The translations under genes and the position numbers were made by a program. This document shows, piece by piece, positions 42,921 to 50,902 of a stretch of 64,000 nucleotides of DNA (its first letter is position 1; the number at the start of each line of letters is the position of its first letter). Source of the stretch: Streptomyces sp. 549 (GTDB taxonomy: Bacteria; Actinomycetota; Actinomycetes; Streptomycetales; Streptomycetaceae); assembly GCF_030124175.1 (NCBI RefSeq), contig NZ_JASKMT010000002.1, positions 372,001-436,000 on the forward strand. The letters are read 5' to 3'. The notes below the pieces were generated by a model. That model saw only the letters and a list, made by a program, of their open reading frames with translations, was not told where the DNA came from and did no database searches.

Positions 42921-45575
42921 TCAGTCGCCGAGGACCGGCAGCAGCTCCGGCAGGTGCCCGTCCCGGTCCCGCGCCGCCTGCTGCCGCTCGGCGGGCACCT
43001 CCCCGTAGGTGGTCGTGCGCGGCCGGGCCGGACGGCCGGCCGCGGCGGCGATGGCCTCCAGGTCCTTCACCGAGCGGTACGAGCCGTAACCCGACCCCGC
43101 CATACGGGAGATGGTCTCCTCCATCAGCGTCCCGCCCAGGTCGTTGGCGCCCGACCGCAGCATCTGCGCGGCGCCCTCCGCGCCCAGCTTCACCCAGCTG
43201 GTCTGGATGTTGGTGATGTGCGGGTGCAGCAGCAGCCGGGCCATCGCCGTCACCGCCCGGTTGTCGCGCACCGTCGGCCCGGGGCGGGCGATGCCCGCCA
43301 GGTACACGGGCGCGTTGGTGTGGATGAACGGCAGCGTCACGAACTCGGTGAAGCCGCCCGTCTCCTGCTGGAGTTCCGCCAGCGTGCGGAAGTGGCCGAG
43401 CCAGTGCCGCGGCTGGTCGACGTGGCCGTACATCATGGTCGAGGAGGACGGCAGCCCCAACTCGTGTGCGGTGCGCACCACTTCGATCCAGGTGGCCGTC
43501 GGCAGCTTGCCCTTCGTCAGCACCCAGCGCACCTCGTCGTCGAGGATCTCCGCCGCGGTGCCCGGGATGGAGTCCAGACCGGCCTCTTTCGCGGCCGACA
43601 ACCAGTCCCGGATCGACATGCCCGTCCGCGAGGCGCCGTTCACCACCTCCATCGGAGAGAAGGCGTGCACGTGCATGCCCGGCACCCGCTCCTTCACCGC
43701 CCGCGCGATGTCGAAGTAGGCCGTGCCCGGCAGGTCCGGGTGGATGCCACCCTGCATGCACACCTCGACCGCGCCCACGTCCCATGCCTGCGCGGCCCGG
43801 TCGGCGACCTGGTCCAGCGACAGCGTGTACGCGTCCGCGTCGGTGCGGCGCTGCGCGAACGCGCAGAACCGGCAACCGGTGTAGCAGACGTTGGTGAAGT
43901 TGATGTTCCGGGTGACGACGTACGTCACCTCGTCCCCGACGGTGTCCCTGCGCAGCTCGTCCGCCACCCGGCACAGCGCGTCCAGCGCCGGCCCGTCCGC
44001 GTGCAGCAGCGCCAGCGCCTCGCCGTCGGAGAGGCGCTGCGGGTCGTCCGCCGCCGTGGACAGCGCCGCCCGCACGTCGGTGTCGATGCGCTGCGGCACC
44101 ATGCCCGGAGCCGCCTGCTCGCGCAGCGACTCCCAGTCGCCGTACACCTCGTCGAAGTCGTCCCGGCGGTCCGCCGTGCGGCCGTCGGTGTCGATGGTGC
44201 GGTGCAGGTCGGTGCGCCCCGACGCCTGCGCGGTGAACTCCTCGTCCGGCTCCTGCCACGGCAGTCCCGACGGCACCGCGCCCTCCCGCGCCAGGCCGGT
44301 GTCCCCGTCGGCCAGGGCCCGCACGTGCGGCAGCAGCCGCGGGTCCAGCCACGGTTCGCCGCGGCGGATGAACTCCGGGTAGACGGTGAGCCGTTCGCGC
44401 AGCGTGAAGCCCGCGTCCGCGGTCCGCGCGGCCAACTCCTCGATGTGCGGCCAGGGCCGCTCCGGGTTGACGTGGTCCGGCGTCAGGGGCGACACCCCGC
44501 CCCAGTCGTCGATGCCCGCGTCGATCAGCAGCCGGTACTCCTCGTCGACCAGGTTCGGCGGCGCCTGGATTCGCGCGGACGGCCCCAGCACGTGCCGGGT
44601 GACGGCCACCGCCGCTGCCAGCTCGGTGAGTTCGGCGTCCGGCATGCCGCGCATCGCCGTGTCCGGCTTGGCGCGGAAGTTCTGCACGATGACCTCCTGC
44701 ACGCCCTGGTAGGCGCGCTGGACGCGGCGCAGCGCGAACAGGGCCTCGGCGCGCTCGTGGAAGTCCTCCCCGATGCCGATGAGCACCCCGGTGGTGAACG
44801 GCACGTTGGACCGTCCGGCGTCCTCCAGCACCCGCAGCCGCACCGCGGGCTCCTTGTCGGGCGAACCGTGGTGCGGGCCGCCCGGCTCCGACCACAGGCG
44901 GGTCGCGGTCGTCTCCAGCATCATGCCCATCGACGGCGCCACCGGCTTCAGCCGCTGGAGGTCCGTCCAGGACAGCACGCCCGGGTTCAGGTGCGGCAGC
45001 AGACCCGTCTCCTCCAGCACCCGGATCGCCATCGCGCGCACGTAGGCGAGCGTGTCGTCGTAGCCGTGCGCGTCCAGCCACTCGCGCGCCTCGGGCCAGC
45101 GGTCCTCCGGCCGGTCGCCGAGCGTGAACAGCGCCTCCTTGCAGCCCGTCTCGGCGCCCTTGCGGGCGACGTCCAGCACCTCGTCCGGGGACATGTACAT
45201 CCCGTGCCCGGCGCCGCGCAGCTTGCCGGGCACCGTCACGAACGTGCAGTAGTGGCAGCGGTCCCGGCACAGCCGGGTCAGCGGGATGAACACCTTGCGC
45301 GAGTAGGTGATGACCCCCGGCCGCCCGGCCGCCTCCAGCCCCGCGTCCCGCACCCGCGCGGCGGAGGCGGTCAGGTCCGCCAGGTCCTCCCCGCGCGCCT
45401 GCAGCAGCACGGCGGCCTCGGCCACGTCCAGGGCGACACCGTCCCTGGCCCGGCGCAGCGCGCGGCGCATGGCGTTGGCGGTGGGCACCGGGGCGTCGGC
45501 GGCGACTCCCCGTGCGCCGCCTGTCGGTCCCACCGGGTGCGCGTCGGCTGTCGGTCCCTGCGCGTCTGAGGTCAT
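42921..45575 (-). CDS. fbiC: FbiC, bifunctional FO synthase (CofG and CofH fused)
   Basis: 884 residues. Two radical SAM domains are fused: the CofG-like half with C103-x3-C107-x2-C110 (CRDRCHYC), and the CofH-like half with C564-x3-C568-x2-C571 (CYTGCRFC). FbiC makes the deazaflavin FO from tyrosine and a ribityl-aminouracil intermediate, the F420 precursor, in the cytoplasm. The fused form is typical of actinobacteria. An N-terminal 45-residue polar extension precedes. ATG 45575 is the first good start. It lies downstream of a D,D-carboxypeptidase gene on the same strand, separated by a hairpin. Confidence 0.96.
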   Translation of the reverse strand: MTSDAQGPTADAHPVGPTGGARGVAADAPVPTANAMRRALRRARDGVALDVAEAAVLLQARGEDLADLTASAARVRDAGLEAAGRPGVITYSRKVFIPLTRLCRDRCHYCTFVTVPGKLRGAGHGMYMSPDEVLDVARKGAETGCKEALFTLGDRPEDRWPEAREWLDAHGYDDTLAYVRAMAIRVLEETGLLPHLNPGVLSWTDLQRLKPVAPSMGMMLETTATRLWSEPGGPHHGSPDKEPAVRLRVLEDAGRSNVPFTTGVLIGIGEDFHERAEALFALRRVQRAYQGVQEVIVQNFRAKPDTAMRGMPDAELTELAAAVAVTRHVLGPSARIQAPPNLVDEEYRLLIDAGIDDWGGVSPLTPDHVNPERPWPHIEELAARTADAGFTLRERLTVYPEFIRRGEPWLDPRLLPHVRALADGDTGLAREGAVPSGLPWQEPDEEFTAQASGRTDLHRTIDTDGRTADRRDDFDEVYGDWESLREQAAPGMVPQRIDTDVRAALSTAADDPQRLSDGEALALLHADGPALDALCRVADELRRDTVGDEVTYVVTRNINFTNVCYTGCRFCAFAQRRTDADAYTLSLDQVADRAAQAWDVGAVEVCMQGGIHPDLPGTAYFDIARAVKERVPGMHVHAFSPMEVVNGASRTGMSIRDWLSAAKEAGLDSIPGTAAEILDDEVRWVLTKGKLPTATWIEVVRTAHELGLPSSSTMMYGHVDQPRHWLGHFRTLAELQQETGGFTEFVTLPFIHTNAPVYLAGIARPGPTVRDNRAVTAMARLLLHPHITNIQTSWVKLGAEGAAQMLRSGANDLGGTLMEETISRMAGSGYGSYRSVKDLEAIAAAAGRPARPRTTTYGEVPAERQQAARDRDGHLPELLPVLGD

Positions 45576-45637
45576 TACCCGAGGGTACGACCCCGCTCTG
45601 AGCAGCAGCACAGCAGATCCGGGCCGCCCTGGGCCGG

Positions 45638-45676
45638 CTGAGCCCGGCCCCGGCGGGTGCGCGGGGCCGGGCTCAG
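45638..45676 (-). terminator. Hairpin terminator of the D,D-carboxypeptidase gene
   Basis: A 14-bp perfect stem (45638-45651/45663-45676) with an 11-base loop lies downstream of the carboxypeptidase stop at 45717. Next to it a 21-base near-repeat TCAGAGACG(C/T)GGGGTC occurs at 45673 and 45703, spanning the stop codon. Confidence 0.7.
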
Positions 45677-45716
45677 AGACGCGGGGTCGGAGGTCGCGCC
45701 GGTCAGAGACGTGGGG

Positions 45717-48389
45717 TCAGAGGATGCGGGTGATGCGTGCTCCCGTTCCCGGCTCGGTCAGGTCCGCCGCCAGGGCCACCGGCACCTTCACCTGCCCGGG
45801 CCCGGCTCCCACGGTCAGCGTGCCGACCCGCGTGCCGGACGCGGCCTCACCGGGAATCGTTTCGTCACCGGAGGTGAGTGCCAGCTCCACCTCAAGCCCC
45901 GACCAGCCGACCGCCGTGACGTCCTTCGTCGCCACCACCGGCGTCCGGCCGCCCAGACCGTCGTCGACCTGCCCGACCACGTCGCCCTTCTTCACGATCG
46001 TCTCGGCGGTCAGCAGCTCACCGGCCGAGCTGATCAGGTTCCGGCCGGCGCTCAGCGCGCCCTCCAGGATCGAGTTGCCGGGACCGGCCGGGGGCTGGCT
46101 GAGGACCGCCCCGATGATCAGCTGCTTCGTGCCGCCGACCTCCTTCTCCGCCGCGAACAGCAGGTTGCCGCCCGCCGCGGTGGTCGTGCCGGTCTTGATG
46201 CCGATGGTGCCGTTGTAGGGCACCAGCTGGTTCCAGTTGCTCTGGTTCCTGCCGTTGCGGTCGTCGTACGACGGCTGGGCCACCGACGCCCGGAACGCGT
46301 CCAGCTTCATCGCCGCCTTGCCCAGCTTCACCTGGTCGGCCGCGGTGCTCACGGTCTCCTTCAGCAGGCCGCTGGGGTCGGTGTACGTGGTGTTCTTCAT
46401 GCCGAGTTCCTCGGCGGTCTTGTTCATCTTCTCGACGAACGCCTTCTCCGACCCGGAGTCCCACCGGGCGACCAGTCGGGCCACGTTGTTCGCCGACGCG
46501 ATCATGAGCGCGTTCAGCGCCTCCGCCTCGGTGAGCGTCTCGCCCTCCTTGACGTCCACCGTCGACTCGCCCTGCTGGCTGAGGCCCGCGTCCTCCTCGG
46601 CCTGCTTGTCGACCGGGATCGACGCACCGTCCTCACCGGCCTTCATCGGGTGTTCGCGCAGCATCAGGTACGCCGTCATCGCCTTGGCGACACTGGCGAT
46701 CGGCACGGGCTTCTGCTCGCCCGAGGTGCCCAGCGAACCGAGTCCGTCGATCTCCATGGCAGCCTGGCCCGACCCCGGCCACGCCACGTCCGGCTTGCCG
46801 CCGTCGAAGGTGTGGCTGGACTGCGCGGTCAGGTCGAGGGACGGCTCCGGCAGCGGACGCAGCAACTGCGCCGCGACGAAGACGATCACCAGTAGCAGGA
46901 GCAGCGGAGTCCAGATCTTGACCCGGCGGACCAGCGTCCGGATCGGCGTCTCGGGCGGCGCCGGCTTGTTCGTGAGCTGCGCCAGCAGGTCGAGCGGACG
47001 CTCGCCCGGACCGGGCGGCAGCGGCTGCTGCCGCGTGCGCTCCACCTCCGGCAGCGCACCCGCCGCCTGGTCGCCGTCGGACGTGGCCGCGCCGGCGGCC
47101 TTCGCGTCGGGTGTGCCGGCGTCCGCCGGGGCGGGCTTGACGGGCGGGCCGGGCGGCGGCACGGCAGGCTTCGCCGACCGCACGTCGTCCGCCGACCGCA
47201 ACGGCACGAACTGGCTGGTGCGCTCCACCGCGGGGGGCGCGTCATCGGCGTCGCCGTCTCCGGCGTCGGCGGCGACCCCGGAGGCGGCGTCGGGCTTCGG
47301 CGTGGGGGAGGAGGGAGCGTCGGTGCCGCCGGCGTCCTTCTCCGCGTCGGCCTCGGCCGTCCTGGCCTTGGCGGCCTGGCCCTCGCCCTTCGGGTCCTCG
47401 CCGTCCGCCTTGTCGTCCGGCGCCTTGTCGTCCGGGTCCGCGTCCGTCGGGCGGTCGGACTTCGGCGGCTGGGTGCGGAAGACGGCCGTCGGCTGGTCGA
47501 CGGCGACGGCAGGGCGCGCATCGCCGTCCGCCTCGTCCGCCTGGTCCGCCTCGGGCGTCTCCGCGCTCGAGGCGGCCGTGGCGGCCTCGGCGTCGGAGTC
47601 GAGGTCGGCGTGTCCGGCGGCGTCGGTTGTGGAAGCGGCGTCGTCGGCCTTGGCCTCGGCCTTCGCTGCGGGGGCTGCTTCGGAGGCCTTGGGGGCGTCC
47701 GGCTCAGCCTCGCCGTCCGTCGATCGGTCAGGATCGGACGCTCCGGCGGCGTCCGACGCTTCGGCCTCTTCGGCATCCTCGGCAGACACCCAGGCGGCCA
47801 CCGCGTCCCGCAGCTCCCGGTTCCCGGACCCGGACCCGGACCCGGATTCCGCCGCGTCGGACGGCTCGTCGTCGGACGGCTTCGCGTCGGATAGCTCCGG
47901 ACCGGAGGGCTTGTCCGTGGCGGTGTCGCCCTGCGCAGCGTCCGCCGAGCTTTCGGCGTCCGCAGCACCTTCCGCGTCCGTCAGGCTCGCGCTGTCGGCG
48001 GCCTGGGGGGCGCGCGGGGGCGTGCGGGTGGTCGGGGTACGGAAGACGGCCGTCGGTTCGTCCACGGGCCGCGTGGCCCCCTTGACGTCCGCGTCACCGC
48101 CCGCGCCGTCACCCTCTACCGGGACGTCCGCGTCCCTGTCCGCGTCCGTGCTCGCGGTCAGGTCATCCGACGACGCGGACGCGGTCGTGTCCGCGTTTGG
48201 ATCGTCGTCCGCCGGCTCCGTCGGAGGGCCCGGCGTCCGTGCGGACGTGCCGTCGCCATTGCGACTGCCGCCGCCGAACGTCGTACGGGGGTCGTTCCGG
48301 TCGCGGGCGGCCGGAACCGTACCGCGCTCCGCTGTCGTCTCCCCCGACGACTTCCTCTGCTTCGAACTGTCGGGGGACTCGCCCGCCAC
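45717..48389 (-). CDS. D-alanyl-D-alanine carboxypeptidase (S11/PBP5-like) with a long acidic cytoplasmic region
   Basis: 890 residues, more than twice the usual PBP5 size. Residues 1-490 are low complexity, acidic and Asp/Ala/Ser/Pro/Glu-rich, with several VFRTxxP/VDQPTAVFR stretches. A single membrane helix (about 491-510, WTPLLLLLVIVFVAAQLL) places the catalytic part outside. The peptidase core has Ser 566-x-x-Lys 569, S-A-N-N as SxN, and K-T-G at 732-734. It trims pentapeptide stems of peptidoglycan. GTG 48389 has AGGAGG 5 bases upstream. VDQPTAVFR motifs suggest protein-protein binding, possibly at the septum, which is inference. Confidence 0.9.
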   Translation of the reverse strand: MAGESPDSSKQRKSSGETTAERGTVPAARDRNDPRTTFGGGSRNGDGTSARTPGPPTEPADDDPNADTTASASSDDLTASTDADRDADVPVEGDGAGGDADVKGATRPVDEPTAVFRTPTTRTPPRAPQAADSASLTDAEGAADAESSADAAQGDTATDKPSGPELSDAKPSDDEPSDAAESGSGSGSGNRELRDAVAAWVSAEDAEEAEASDAAGASDPDRSTDGEAEPDAPKASEAAPAAKAEAKADDAASTTDAAGHADLDSDAEAATAASSAETPEADQADEADGDARPAVAVDQPTAVFRTQPPKSDRPTDADPDDKAPDDKADGEDPKGEGQAAKARTAEADAEKDAGGTDAPSSPTPKPDAASGVAADAGDGDADDAPPAVERTSQFVPLRSADDVRSAKPAVPPPGPPVKPAPADAGTPDAKAAGAATSDGDQAAGALPEVERTRQQPLPPGPGERPLDLLAQLTNKPAPPETPIRTLVRRVKIWTPLLLLLVIVFVAAQLLRPLPEPSLDLTAQSSHTFDGGKPDVAWPGSGQAAMEIDGLGSLGTSGEQKPVPIASVAKAMTAYLMLREHPMKAGEDGASIPVDKQAEEDAGLSQQGESTVDVKEGETLTEAEALNALMIASANNVARLVARWDSGSEKAFVEKMNKTAEELGMKNTTYTDPSGLLKETVSTAADQVKLGKAAMKLDAFRASVAQPSYDDRNGRNQSNWNQLVPYNGTIGIKTGTTTAAGGNLLFAAEKEVGGTKQLIIGAVLSQPPAGPGNSILEGALSAGRNLISSAGELLTAETIVKKGDVVGQVDDGLGGRTPVVATKDVTAVGWSGLEVELALTSGDETIPGEAASGTRVGTLTVGAGPGQVKVPVALAADLTEPGTGARITRIL

Positions 48390-48596
48390 CGTGCCTCCTG
48401 AGTTCTGCCGATCGCGTACCAGTTAACAGTGTCCTGCGGAACACGCCCGTACGGCCGGGTGGACCGTGCGGTCCGGGTGTCCCAGTGGACAGACGAGACG
48501 ACATACCTACTGGTTCCCGTCCATAACGACCAGGCACTCTCGACAGAACAATGTGAGAGGGGTCACCCTGTGATTCATCCACGCGGGGAGGCATGG

Positions 48597-49370
48597 ATGG
48601 GCAGGAGCCGCAGAACAATTCCGGAAGAGCTGCTGTTGCTCGCTCTGGACCCGACCACGGGTACCACAGCGCAGCCGCAGTCGCTCGACCTCGGCCTGGC
48701 CGGAGCGCAGCTAGTGGAGCTGGCTCTGGCAGGACGGATAGCCCCGGACGGGGATCGTATCGCCGTGGTGCTGCCACGGCCGACAGGAGATCCAACTCTG
48801 GACTCCGCACTGGAACTGCTGCGCAGGCGCGGCAGTCCGGTACGCGCGGTCCACTGGATAGGCGGACCCCGACTGGGGCTCCGCCAGACGTATCTCTCGC
48901 ATCTGGAGCGCTGCGGCATGGTGCATGCCGTCGAGGGCCAGATGTGCGGGGTGCTGCCGACGACTCGCTACCAGGCGACGGAGACGGCCATCAGCCGGGA
49001 GATCAAGAACCGGCTGGACTCGGCGATCCGCACCGGTGTACCGCCGGACCCGCGGACCGCCGCGCTCGCCGCACTGGCCCACGCGGTCGGCCTCGGCAAG
49101 CACCTCTACCCCGGCAACGAGGGACGGTCGAGCCGTTCCCGGTTGCGGGATCTCATCAGGCACGACCCGATGGGCGGACTCGTCGCGCACGCCGTCATGG
49201 ACGTGCAGAACGGTGTGGCGGCGCAGCCGCGGCGCGCACCGGGCGGCGCGCCACCGCCAGTCAGTACGCGCGGCACCGCACGGGCCACCGCGACGGGGAC
49301 GGCGATGCCGTCCCGCGGGATGCCCGAGCAGGCGCTCCGGGGCGGCATGGCCCGCGCCGGCGCTCGCTGA
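48597..49370 (+). CDS. GPP34 family phosphoprotein
   Basis: 257 residues. The protein resembles the bacterial GPP34 (GOLPH3-like) family: PEELLLLALDPTTG at the start, then a LGLAGAQLVELALAGRI helix and RIAVVLPRPTGD. The family binds phosphoinositides in eukaryotes; the bacterial role is unknown, with several near secondary-metabolism and signalling loci. A Pro/Ala-rich tail of about 55 residues is disordered. ATG 48597 has GGGGAGG upstream; GTG 48570 in frame with GAGAGGGG also would work. Confidence 0.8.
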   Translation: MGRSRRTIPEELLLLALDPTTGTTAQPQSLDLGLAGAQLVELALAGRIAPDGDRIAVVLPRPTGDPTLDSALELLRRRGSPVRAVHWIGGPRLGLRQTYLSHLERCGMVHAVEGQMCGVLPTTRYQATETAISREIKNRLDSAIRTGVPPDPRTAALAALAHAVGLGKHLYPGNEGRSSRSRLRDLIRHDPMGGLVAHAVMDVQNGVAAQPRRAPGGAPPPVSTRGTARATATGTAMPSRGMPEQALRGGMARAGAR

Positions 49371-49454
49371 CGCATCGGAACGGGAGCCGCTGACGCCAGG
49401 GGTGGCGGGCAGTCCGCATGACTGCGGGCCGCCCGCCACCCCTTGCGTGCGTGC

Positions 49455-49469
49455 CTGCACACTGTGTGG
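49455..49469. promoter_or_regulatory. Operator-like dyad CTGCACAC-T-GTGTGG upstream of the XRE gene
   Basis: A symmetrical CACAC/GTGTG site 90 bases before GTG 49559, close to a TTGTCA -35-like element (49477-49482). A near-identical copy occurs at 50822-50836 beyond the pair's end. Confidence 0.55.
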
Positions 49470-49558
49470 TCGATTCTTGTCAAAGTACCGGCACATCCGC
49501 GCTGTTGGTGGCAACCTGCTGCACAGTATTCGTACGAAACAGCGGAGGTGCTCATCCC

Positions 49559-50416
49559 GTGGCGTCCAACGTCAACCCGACAGTGCGAAGGCGCCGGCTG
49601 GGACAGGAGCTGCGAAAGCTCCGGGAAGAGAAAGGCATGACGGCGGAAGAAGTCGCCGAACGCCTGCTGGTTTCGCAGTCGAAGATCAGCCGCCTGGAGA
49701 ACGGCCGCCGCAGCATCAGCCAGCGCGATGTCCGCGACCTGTGCGGCGTCTACGAGGTCGAGGACCGGCGGATAGTCGACTCGCTCATGCAGATGGCGAA
49801 GGAATCCCGCCAGCAGGGCTGGTGGCACGCCTTCGGCGATATCCCGTACAGCGTCTACATCGGCCTGGAAACCGACGCCGCGTCACTGCGGGTGTACGAG
49901 TCCCTCATCGTGCCCGGACTGCTGCAGACCCGCGCCTACGCGCAGGCCGTCATCGAGGGCATGTGGCCGGAGGCCACGCCGAGTGAGATCGAAAAGCGGA
50001 TCCAGATCAGGCTGAAACGGCAGGACCGGCTCACCGAGACCCGCAACCCGCTGAGGTTCTGGGCTGTGATCGACGAGGCGCTGCTGCGCCGCGTCGTCGG
50101 CAGTCCCCGCATCATGGCCGAGCAACTCGAGCACCTTGCCGAACTCAGCCAGCAGCCGCATGTGACATTGCAGGTCCTTCCGTACAGCGTGGGAGCCCAC
50201 CCCGGTATGTACGGCAAGTTCGCCATTCTCGAGTTCCAGGACGCCGGTGACGCGAGCGTCGTCTATCTGGAGGGCGTCACCAGTGACCTGTACCTGGAGA
50301 AGGCCAACGACGTGCAGAGCTACGGCGTGATGTACGAGCATCTCCGGGCGGAGGCGCTGAACCCGGAGCAGTCGCGGGCCTTCATCCTGCAGGCCGCCGC
50401 CGATCATGAGGCATGA
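49559..50416 (+). CDS. scr1: XRE-family regulator, Scr1-like, with DUF5753 domain
   Basis: 285 residues. The HTH (about 10-65) contains LGQELRKLREEKGMTAEEVAERLLVSQSKISRLENGRR; DUF5753 (about 95-280) includes SLIVPGLLQTRAYAQAVIEGMWPEA and RLTETRNPLRFWAV. The neighbours (GPP34, a D,D-carboxypeptidase, DUF397 downstream) match the S. coelicolor Scr1/Scp1 place as I recall it, so it is likely the orthologue. Scr1 affects antibiotic production. GTG 49559 has GGAGG 9-13 bases before it. The pair is flanked by matching dyads. Confidence 0.9.
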   Translation: MASNVNPTVRRRRLGQELRKLREEKGMTAEEVAERLLVSQSKISRLENGRRSISQRDVRDLCGVYEVEDRRIVDSLMQMAKESRQQGWWHAFGDIPYSVYIGLETDAASLRVYESLIVPGLLQTRAYAQAVIEGMWPEATPSEIEKRIQIRLKRQDRLTETRNPLRFWAVIDEALLRRVVGSPRIMAEQLEHLAELSQQPHVTLQVLPYSVGAHPGMYGKFAILEFQDAGDASVVYLEGVTSDLYLEKANDVQSYGVMYEHLRAEALNPEQSRAFILQAAADHEA

Positions 50417-50609
50417 CGTATACGGCGAATATGAAAGGCCGGAGAGTACACGGGAGGAAGTGATGGGGGAAGGCCTTGTGGGGGTATTCCATTCGGTCGA
50501 GTGAACGCTTCCTACCCGGACTCCGATGAGCCCGTACCGTGGATCGTTCGGAGCCCTGGTAGGGCGGTGGGTTTCGTGCCCACGCACACGCACAACCATC
50601 GGAGTGATC

Positions 50610-50813
50610 ATGCTTGATCGGCAGGCACCCTTGGCGAACTGGACCAAATCCTCGTACTCGGCCGTGAACGGCGACTGCGTCGAGGTGAGGGCGTACTCCC
50701 GGCAGGTAGTCGCCGTCCGCGATTCCAAGAACCCTCACAAGTCGGCTTTCCACTCGTCCACCGAGGCATGGTCGTCCTTCGTCGGACTTGTCCGGCAGGG
50801 TCTTCCCCGCTGA
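50610..50813 (+). CDS. scp1: DUF397 small protein, Scp1-like
   Basis: 67 residues with N-W-T-K-S-S-Y-S near residue 11, then CVEVRAY and VRDSKNPH, the DUF397 signature. It pairs with the XRE protein 193 bases upstream; unlike the 18-base gap at 19278, this gap is long enough for its own promoter. GGAG 5 bases before ATG 50610 supports the start. Likely modulates or neutralises the Scr1-like partner. Confidence 0.9.
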   Translation: MLDRQAPLANWTKSSYSAVNGDCVEVRAYSRQVVAVRDSKNPHKSAFHSSTEAWSSFVGLVRQGLPR

Positions 50814-50821
50814 CAACTGAT

Positions 50822-50836
50822 CTGCACACCGTGTGA
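50822..50836. promoter_or_regulatory. Second CTGCACAC-C-GTGTGA dyad, after the DUF397 gene
   Basis: Differs from the copy at 49455-49469 only in the central base and the last base. It lies 9 bases after the DUF397 stop and 67 bases from the 3' end of the convergent NLR-like gene, so its function is not promoter-proximal for either neighbour. Confidence 0.45.
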
Positions 50837-50902
50837 AGCAGAGTCCTCCCGACTGGCCCACCGTCCTGGTCGAGAGGACTCAGCTTCGTCTCCGACCCGC
50901 GC

